This document shows, one piece after another, positions 63,434-64,000 of a stretch of 64,000 nucleotides of DNA (within the stretch, counting starts at the first letter, position 1; the number at the start of each line of letters is the position of its first letter). Position numbers and translations under genes: made by a program. Source of the stretch: Geodermatophilus telluris. Its GTDB lineage: Bacteria; Actinomycetota; Actinomycetes; Mycobacteriales; Geodermatophilaceae. The DNA is taken from NCBI RefSeq assembly GCF_900102745.1, contig NZ_FMZF01000004.1, forward strand, positions 372,001 through 436,000, given 5' to 3'. The notes under the pieces are model-generated. The model was not told where the DNA came from and did no database searches. It saw only the letters and a program-made list of their open reading frames with translations.

Positions 63434-63492
63434 GAGCGTGTGCGCTCACGCCCCGTCCCCGGCACCCGAACCGGGCGCCGGCGCACACGCTC
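63434..63492. repeat. GTGTGCGC/GCGCACAC palindromic element, right copy
   Basis: Perfect 12-bp arms GAGCGTGTGCGC and GCGCACACGCTC flank a core with CACGCCCCGT and CCGAACCGGG. It resembles the left copy at 62398 in arms, core and orientation. It lies 79 bases upstream of the broken DUF559 gene and beyond the clpX terminator. No gene is seen in the 205 bases between clpX and the DUF559 gene. Confidence 0.75.
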
Positions 63493-63508
63493 AGGACCCC
63501 GGACGCCA

Positions 63509-63542
63509 GCGAGCCCGCCCCCGGAGTCGGGGACGGGCTCGC
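63509..63542 (-). terminator. clpX terminator
   Basis: On the minus strand GCGAGCCCGTCCCC pairs with GGGGGCGGGCTCGC (one G:T pair) around a 6-base loop. It begins 19 bases after the clpX stop. The stem resembles the rpsT terminator. Confidence 0.8.
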
Positions 63543-63560
63543 CGTGGCTGCGTCAGTGCG

Positions 63561-64000
63561 TCAGGCGGACTTCTCGCGGCGCTCGCGGGTGGGCTTGCGC
63601 GGCACGATCGTCGGGTTGACGTGCTCCAGCACGACCTCCTTGGTGATCACCACGGAGGCCACGTCCTCGCGGCTGGGCACCTCGTACATCACCGACTGCA
63701 GCACCTCCTCCATGATCGCCCGGAGCCCGCGGGCGCCGGTGCCACGGAGGATGGCCTGGTCGGCGATCGACTCGAGGGCGTCGTCGGTGAACTCCAGCTC
63801 CACCCCGTCGAGCTCGAACAGCCGCCGGTACTGGCGCACCAGGGCGTTCTTCGGCTCGGTGAGGATGCTGATCAGCGCCTCGCGGTCGAGGGCCTGCACG
63901 CTGGTGATCACCGGCAGGCGGCCGATGAACTCGGGGATCATCCCGAACTTCAGCAGGTCCTCGGGCATGACCTCGGCGAACGCGCTGGAGGCCTCGATCT
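63561..64000 (-). CDS. clpX: ATP-dependent Clp protease ATP-binding subunit ClpX (C-terminal part)
   Basis: About 146 C-terminal residues are visible; the start lies beyond the right edge. [20 protein letters not shown] with the arginine finger, sensor-2 region [27 protein letters not shown] and the final [18 protein letters not shown] are unmistakable ClpX. It unfolds substrates for ClpP. Its position beyond valS-folC matches other actinobacteria. Confidence 0.96.
   Translation of the reverse strand, partial: IEASSAFAEVMPEDLLKFGMIPEFIGRLPVITSVQALDREALISILTEPKNALVRQYRRLFELDGVELEFTDDALESIADQAILRGTGARGLRAIMEEVLQSVMYEVPSREDVASVVITKEVVLEHVNPTIVPRKPTRERREKSA

Overview
The window is about 75% GC, its third codon positions are almost all G or C, GTG starts and 1-4 base stop/start overlaps are frequent, and many genes look leaderless. 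The gene order matches the conserved actinobacterial chromosome core: clpX-valS-folC-ndk-rne-rplU-rpmA-obg-proB, then proA-moxR-VWA, nadD-rsfS-gpgP-degV-comEA-comEC-holA / rpsT / lepA, hemW, hrcA-dnaJ2-rsmE. This is the order I recall from Mycobacterium (roughly Rv2457c down to Rv2372c). A selenocysteine tRNA with anticodon CUA points to Geodermatophilaceae (Geodermatophilus or Blastococcus), where UAG-decoding tRNA-Sec has been described. No phage, insertion sequence, CRISPR array or rRNA gene is visible. This is a core chromosomal segment with small accessory insertions.

Layout. 1-5.6 kb: a partial enoyl-CoA hydratase, a HIT protein, the CIRCE-controlled hrcA-dnaJ-rsmE stress operon, a small conserved protein that probably starts at CTG, an acetyltransferase and a RibD/DHFR-like reductase. 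5.7-9.1 kb: a NarL-type two-component system followed by an ABC-2 exporter cassette. 9.2-11.5 kb: hemW, a second enoyl-CoA hydratase and a 52-residue protein. 11.7-15.9 kb: the complete selenocysteine locus, tRNA-Sec(CUA)-selA-selB on the minus strand and selD divergently on the plus strand. 16-20.8 kb: a secreted protein, a zinc-type dehydrogenase, an LprG-like lipoprotein coupled to a P55-like MFS pump, and a MOSC protein. 20.8-30.7 kb: lepA, rpsT, holA, comEC, comEA, degV, gpgP, rsfS, nadD. 31-34.6 kb: VWA, MoxR-type AAA ATPase, proA. 34.7-37.9 kb: a zinc uptake operon (znuA-znuC-znuB-zur) behind a Zur-like box. 37.9-39.4 kb: a MarR repressor divergent from a mycothiol-type enzyme. 39.4-43.3 kb: a PEP-mutase-like enzyme, def, proB, obg. 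43.4-50.6 kb: rpmA, rplU, rne and a radical-SAM pair. 50.7-55.8 kb: a GGDEF/EAL signalling protein and a second ABC-2 exporter. 55.8-64 kb: ndk, a small HTH/Clp-N module, a DUF4233 protein, folC, valS, an MpaB-like protein, a DUF559 gene broken by an in-frame TGA, and the 3' part of clpX.

The most notable feature is the selenocysteine system. SelA, SelB and SelD are intact and the tRNA has selenocysteine-type architecture (long variable arm, G73, encoded CCA), but its anticodon is CUA. Selenocysteine would therefore be inserted at UAG, not UGA. At least five ordinary genes in this window still end in TAG, so UAG must be context dependent, presumably through SECIS-like hairpins recognised by SelB. 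No selenoprotein gene is evident here.

Other observations include hairpin elements that directly abut stop codons (three related copies), a duplicated hairpin downstream of selB, a pair of related palindromes bracketing the broken DUF559 gene, a comEC frame that lost its stop at a 6-base homopolymer, and operator palindromes for HrcA, Zur, a MarR protein and the HTH/Clp-N module.
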